DNA of 64,000 bases from Phragmitibacter flavus. Lineage in GTDB: Bacteria; Verrucomicrobiota; Verrucomicrobiia; Verrucomicrobiales; Verrucomicrobiaceae. The position numbers and the translations under genes are program-made. This document shows positions 60,685 through 64,000 of the stretch, piece by piece. The stretch spans positions 1 to 64,000 of the forward strand of contig NZ_VAUV01000020.1 in the NCBI RefSeq assembly GCF_005780165.1. Reading direction: 5' to 3'. The notes below the pieces were generated by a model that did not search any database, was not told the DNA's origin, and was given only the letters and a program-made list of their open reading frames with translations. Within the stretch, counting starts at the first letter, position 1; the number at the start of each line of letters is the position of its first letter.

Positions 60685-61335
60685 CTATCGTTTTACGATG
60701 CCGTCTTTCATGGCGATGGAGATGGCGGAGGCGAGGCAGTTGACGTGCAGCTTTTTGTAGATGCAGCGCATGATGTAGTCGGTGGTGTGGGGGTTGAGGT
60801 CGAGCTGGTCGGCGATTTGTTTGCGGGCGAGGCCGTCGACCATGAGTTCGAGCACGGCGATTTCGCGGTCGGTCAAATCGTGCTCAGGGCTGGGTGGGAC
60901 AGTGCGAGGCGGCGCTGATTTGGTGAGCATTTCAAGAACGCGGCGGGCGACGCGGGGATTCATGGGGGATCCGCCGGCGAGGGCTTGTTCGATGGCGGCG
61001 ATGACTTGTTTGGCAGGCTCGGATTTGAGCAGGTAGCCGGAGGCTCCGGCGCAGACGGCGCGGAAGATTTTGTCATCGTCCTCAAACACCGTGAGCATGA
61101 GGATGGTGGTGTCGGGAGCGATTTGTTTGATGCGGGTGATGCCTTCGATGCCGTCCATGCCGGGAAGTCCGATGTCGAGGAGAATGGTTTCGGGAGGGTT
61201 GTTGGAGAGAAGCGCGAGGGCGTCTTCGCAGCGACGGAAACTTTGGATGTCGGTGAAGATGGGGTGTTGGGCAAGCACGCGCTCAATGCCCCGGCGGAAC
61301 GCGGGGTTGTCTTCGATGATCCAGACGGAGGGCAC
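60685..61335 (-). CDS. NarL/FixJ-type response regulator
   Basis: The 216-residue protein has the receiver domain with acidic residues in VWIIEDNPAFRRGIE, the phosphorylation site Asp in TILLDIGLPGMDGIEGI (about residue 53) and the Lys in YLLKSEP (about 105). The C-terminal LuxR-type helix-turn-helix is LTDREIAVLELMVDGLARKQ with IADQLDLNPHTTDYIMRCIY. It lies 88 bp downstream of the histidine kinase gene on the same strand and is its evident partner. The target genes are unknown; the DUF1549/DUF1501 pair is nearby and transcribed in the same direction. Confidence 0.93.
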   Translation of the reverse strand: MPSVWIIEDNPAFRRGIERVLAQHPIFTDIQSFRRCEDALALLSNNPPETILLDIGLPGMDGIEGITRIKQIAPDTTILMLTVFEDDDKIFRAVCAGASGYLLKSEPAKQVIAAIEQALAGGSPMNPRVARRVLEMLTKSAPPRTVPPSPEHDLTDREIAVLELMVDGLARKQIADQLDLNPHTTDYIMRCIYKKLHVNCLASAISIAMKDGIVKR

Positions 61336-61338
61336 TTT

Positions 61339-61371
61339 GAAAGGCTAAAGGCTAAAGGCTAAAGGATAAAG
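61339..61371 (+). repeat. Purine-rich GGCTAAA repeat string, three units
   Basis: AAAGGCTAAAGGCTAAAGGC and TAAAGGATAAAGT lie directly upstream of the minus-strand response regulator start. This is the most regular copy (three GGCTAAA units). A purine tract AGTAGGAGCAAGAGTAAGA at 61401-61419 follows. Confidence 0.7.
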
Positions 61372-61423
61372 TAGGAATGATGCACGATGGTTGATGGATG
61401 GGAAGTAGGAGCAAGAGTAAGAT

Positions 61424-63418
61424 TTACTGGATGGGGGCGGTGAGGTGGATTTGGGTGCCGGGAGTGTTGAGATCGGAAGTGATGGTCATGCGGGCGTGCA
61501 GGGTTTTGGCGCGTTGCTTCATGCTGGTGAGGCCCATGCCGTTGGATTTTTGCTGAGGATCGAATCCGCGACCGTCGTCGGTGATGATGAGGATGAGATT
61601 TTGTTCGTCGAACTCAAGTGAGAGGGTGACGTGTTTGGCTTGGGCATGGCGGGCAATGTTGGTGAGGGCTTCTTTGAAAAGAAGGAAGACCTGACGGCGG
61701 GATTCGGCGGGCCAGGTGGTGGGGGCTTGGTCGGGAAGCTGGGTCCAGTTGACGGTAAGGCCGGTGAGGAGTCGGTTGGCGGTGCGTTTGAGAAGGGTGA
61801 TGAGGTCGGGTCCAGATTCGGCGCGGGCGCCGACGAGCCAGAGCACTTCGCGCATGGCTTCAGTGGTTTCTTGGGCGATGCGGTTGATTTCCTGGAGGTC
61901 TTCTTTTTGAGCGCTGGGACTGTCGGGCTGGGTGGCGGCGGTTTCGCTGATCATGGCAATGCCGGCGATGTTGCTGCCGATTTCATCGTGAAGGTCTTGG
62001 GCGAGGCGGTTGCGCAGATTGAGCAGGGCGCGGGTGCGGGATCGGCGTTCGAAGATGGCGAAGGTGATGCCGGCGATGGGGAGGATGAGGGCGAGAGAGG
62101 CGGCAAGGGTCCAGGCGCGACGGCGGGCGCGGTCTTCAATTTCGGTGTGTTGGGATTGGAGGTCGGAGAGCTGGTCCTGGAGTTGTCGGCGGGATTGCCA
62201 GCGTTCGAGCCATTGGGGGAGCGGCAGCAGGTGACCGTAGCTGGTGTGGCCATCGACGATGAGGGAAGGGGGGCGTTTTTCGGGGCGATCGGAGCGGTCG
62301 GGGCTTGAAGTGACGGTGGCGGCGGGGGCGAGGTTTTGATGGTTGGAGAAGATTTCGATTTCGGAGAGGCCGAAGGAGTTGCGGCGGCCGGGGGCGTCCT
62401 GGATCATGAGGACGCGCAGGTGTCGTCCGCTGAGTTGGTTGACGGGGGTGGTGACGGGATTGTTGCCGGGGTTGGGAAAGTCTTCGTTGGTGGCGTCGAG
62501 GAGAACGGTGGGATTGGTGAAGTCAGGGGCGTCGGAGAGTTCGACCCGGAAGCGGAGGGGAAAGGCGAAGCCGGGGACGTCGGCACCGAGTCGGGCGTGG
62601 ACGGGGTGGAGTCGGACTTCGTCGATGGGTTGAGACTTACCGAGGTCGATGGCGATCCATGCGGGTTCAGCGGGGCTGGTCTGGTCGGCGAAGAGTCCGT
62701 CGTAGGGAAGAAGGTGGCGTTCGATGGGAGGGCCGAGGGGGGATCGTCCGTCGATGAGGTTTTTGAGGTTCCAACGCGGGGGGAGGGTGGTGGAGTTGGA
62801 GGCGGTGGCAGTGGTGGTTTTGTTGAGGGCGATGTTCTTGATGCCTTGAACGATCATGAGTTCGCTGAGGGCGAAGAAGTGGGTGCCGTTTTCTTCGGCG
62901 AGTTTGGTGACGGTGAGCCGGATGAACTGGCCACGGAGACCGCGGGCGCGAAAGACTGCGGGAGCGAGGCCGGGGGAGCGGAAGTCTTCTTCGGTGAAAA
63001 CGGCGAGCGGGGTGAAGGTGGTGAAGGCGGGGTCGTCGGAGATGTCGATGCGGAAGCGGCGGGGGAAGCCGTAGGTCTTTTGTTCGCCGGGTTGCCAGTC
63101 GACGAGGGCGGGGACGAGAACCACCCAATCGATGGGTTGGGAGGTGCCGAGGTCGATTTGAATCCACGGTGAGGTGGGGGGCGGGGTTTGCAGTTGCTGG
63201 TGCTGGTAGCCGAGTTCGGCGGTGGTTTGAGCCATGACGGGGACGCCGAGTTGGGTGAGGGCGTCGCGGGTGGATTGGATTTGGGTTTCGAGAGTGCGGA
63301 GGTCACGGCTGAACCAACGCAGCCAGGTGCTTTCCGTTTCCTGGGCTGTGGCGGAAATGGTGGACAGCGTGAGAAGGAGGCTGAGAAGAGATAGGCGGAT
63401 GACGAGGGAGGTGGGCAC
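61424..63418 (-). CDS. Sensor histidine kinase (HisKA_3/NarX type) with two discoidin-like domains
   Basis: After a signal segment (VIRLSLLSLLLTLSTISATA) two F5/8-type discoidin-like domains lie at about residues 70-190 and 215-360 (IQIDLGTSQPIDWVVLVPA; IAIDLGKSQPIDEVRLHPV). A membrane helix follows near residue 455 (TLAASLALILPIAGITFAIF), then the dimerisation and phosphotransfer region RLAQDLHDEIGSNIAGIAM with the phospho-accepting His. The ATPase part is LTNIARHAQAKHVTLSLEFD and ILIITDDGRGFDPQQKSNGM. External discoidin-like domains suggest that the signal is a glycan. The response regulator follows on the same strand. Confidence 0.9.
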   Translation of the reverse strand: MPTSLVIRLSLLSLLLTLSTISATAQETESTWLRWFSRDLRTLETQIQSTRDALTQLGVPVMAQTTAELGYQHQQLQTPPPTSPWIQIDLGTSQPIDWVVLVPALVDWQPGEQKTYGFPRRFRIDISDDPAFTTFTPLAVFTEEDFRSPGLAPAVFRARGLRGQFIRLTVTKLAEENGTHFFALSELMIVQGIKNIALNKTTTATASNSTTLPPRWNLKNLIDGRSPLGPPIERHLLPYDGLFADQTSPAEPAWIAIDLGKSQPIDEVRLHPVHARLGADVPGFAFPLRFRVELSDAPDFTNPTVLLDATNEDFPNPGNNPVTTPVNQLSGRHLRVLMIQDAPGRRNSFGLSEIEIFSNHQNLAPAATVTSSPDRSDRPEKRPPSLIVDGHTSYGHLLPLPQWLERWQSRRQLQDQLSDLQSQHTEIEDRARRRAWTLAASLALILPIAGITFAIFERRSRTRALLNLRNRLAQDLHDEIGSNIAGIAMISETAATQPDSPSAQKEDLQEINRIAQETTEAMREVLWLVGARAESGPDLITLLKRTANRLLTGLTVNWTQLPDQAPTTWPAESRRQVFLLFKEALTNIARHAQAKHVTLSLEFDEQNLILIITDDGRGFDPQQKSNGMGLTSMKQRAKTLHARMTITSDLNTPGTQIHLTAPIQ

Positions 63419-63434
63419 GGGTTTGGGTTTGGGA

Positions 63435-63587
63435 TCGTCCTCGTCCTCCTACTCGAACTCGTCCTCGATTGTGGAAGGGGATGCCGGAGAGGGTGGCCGT
63501 CGGATGTCTTGGCGTGATTTGAAAAGGTTTCTGGCGGATGGTCAGCGCGGTGGTCGAGGACGAGTTCGAGTAGGAGGACGAGGACGA
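63435..63587. repeat. Inverted-repeat element, copy 2 (34-bp arms)
   Basis: Left arm 63435-63468 (TCGTCCTCGTCCTCCTACTC...) and right arm 63554-63587 are perfect reverse complements over 34 bp, with 85 bp between. The flanks GGATCGTCCTCG and GACGAGGACGAGTTTT match copy 1, but the loop differs and the arms carry six extra bases that pair perfectly within this copy. It lies between the ABC ATPase and histidine kinase genes. Confidence 0.8.
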
Positions 63588-63653
63588 GGACGAGTTTTTG
63601 AAAAGGGAACGAGGGGTGGTCTGCTGGCGCTGGGTGATGGTGGAGCGCAGCGT

Positions 63654-63690
63654 GGGGAGTAGGAGGAGGAGTAAGAGGAAGAGGAGGATT
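63654..63690 (+). repeat. Purine tract GTAGGAGGAGGAGTAAGAGG
   Basis: GGGGAGTAGGAGGAGGAGTA is followed by AGAGGAAGAGGAGGA on the + strand. The same tract lies inside the copy-1 inverted-repeat element (57890-57925) and a shorter form is at 61401-61419. It lies just downstream of the ABC ATPase stop. Confidence 0.6.
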
Positions 63691-63696
63691 TTCTCT

Positions 63697-64000
63697 TTAG
63701 GCGGCAAGTTGGCCGTTCTCGATAATGAGGGTGCGGTCGCCGCGAGTGGCGAGTTGGGCGTCGTGAGTCACCACGACGAGGGTGCGGTTGGATTCCTCAA
63801 TGATGCCGAAAAGAAGATCGATGATTTGCTTGCCGTTTTGGGCATCGAGGTTGCCGGTGGGTTCATCGGCGAGGATGATTTTGGGATCGTTGATGAGGGC
63901 GCGGGCGAGGGCGACGCGTTGTTGTTCGCCACCGGAGAGTTCGGTGGGGAGGTGTTGAAGTCGTTCGCCTAGGCCCACGCGTTCGAGGAGCTGGCTGGCG
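63697..64000 (-). CDS. LolD/MacB-type ABC ATPase, C-terminal part (runs off right edge)
   Basis: The frame is open to the window edge, so only the C-terminal 100 residues are seen. They contain the ABC signature [20 protein letters not shown], Walker [13 protein letters not shown] and the switch His in [24 protein letters not shown] and the short end after IIENGQLAA are typical of the LolD/MacB/FtsE class, which powers lipoprotein release or other MacB-type permeases. Its permease would lie outside the window. Confidence 0.92.
   Translation of the reverse strand, partial: ASQLLERVGLGERLQHLPTELSGGEQQRVALARALINDPKIILADEPTGNLDAQNGKQIIDLLFGIIEESNRTLVVVTHDAQLATRGDRTLIIENGQLAA

Overview
The window reads as a chromosome segment of a Verrucomicrobiota bacterium (Verrucomicrobiales-like), with Planctomycetota as the main alternative. 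The basis is gene content: two formylglycine sulfatases, a DUF1549/DUF1553 cytochrome-type protein next to a DUF1501 protein, two PEP-CTERM proteins (one with autotransporter-like beta-strand repeats), a MoxR/DUF58/von Willebrand cluster and many exported proteins of unknown function. The assignment is inference from families; no marker gene is present. Most of the window is GC-rich and the + strand is visibly G-rich whichever strand is coding. Two stretches lack this texture and look foreign: about 1-4800 and about 48060-51430.

Layout. 1-4800: accessory DNA with the start of an IS3-type transposase, GGGGTCA-type repeat arrays, two HNH-like proteins, a DUF4145 protein, a P-loop kinase-like protein and IS debris. 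4818-10002: an RND efflux pump and its adaptor, divergent from a TetR-family regulator. 10267-17870: a GT39-like membrane protein, two exported proteins of unknown function, then a membrane protein, two tandem GT4 glycosyltransferases and an exported rhodanese. 17880-25230: polysaccharide-related genes (FAD oxidoreductase with golvesin-like domain, two sulfatases, a PEP-CTERM protein) and a PatB/MalY-type aminotransferase. 25291-26633: rpe and tadA. 26759-39589: nine co-directional genes (coiled-coil membrane protein, MoxR, membrane protein, ABC-2 exporter, DUF58, two VWA proteins), probably one membrane-associated machine. 39622-43201: entericidin-like lipoprotein, methyltransferase, ParE-type and MNT/HEPN toxin-antitoxin modules, AraC regulator. 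43345-48041: glpX, a Tm-1-like protein, a small exported protein, a GNAT protein and a Pycsar-effector-like membrane protein. 48061-51503: a small decayed island bounded by the 3' end of tRNA-Thr. 51589-64000: beta-strand-repeat PEP-CTERM protein, an internally duplicated exported protein, the DUF1549/DUF1501 pair, a two-component system with discoidin-like sensor domains, and a partial LolD-like ABC ATPase.

The most notable non-coding features are short repeats: purine-rich GGCTAAA/GGATAAA strings in eight gene junctions, all on the + strand; two inverted-repeat elements whose arms differ between copies yet pair without a mismatch within each copy; GGA-loop hairpins; and a tRNA-derived att duplication. 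Candidates for under-described systems are the nine-gene MoxR/ABC/VWA locus, the tRNA-Thr island with its neighbouring Pycsar-type effector, and the HNH/DUF4145/kinase cluster at the left edge. All family calls come from reading motifs by eye; no database search was run.
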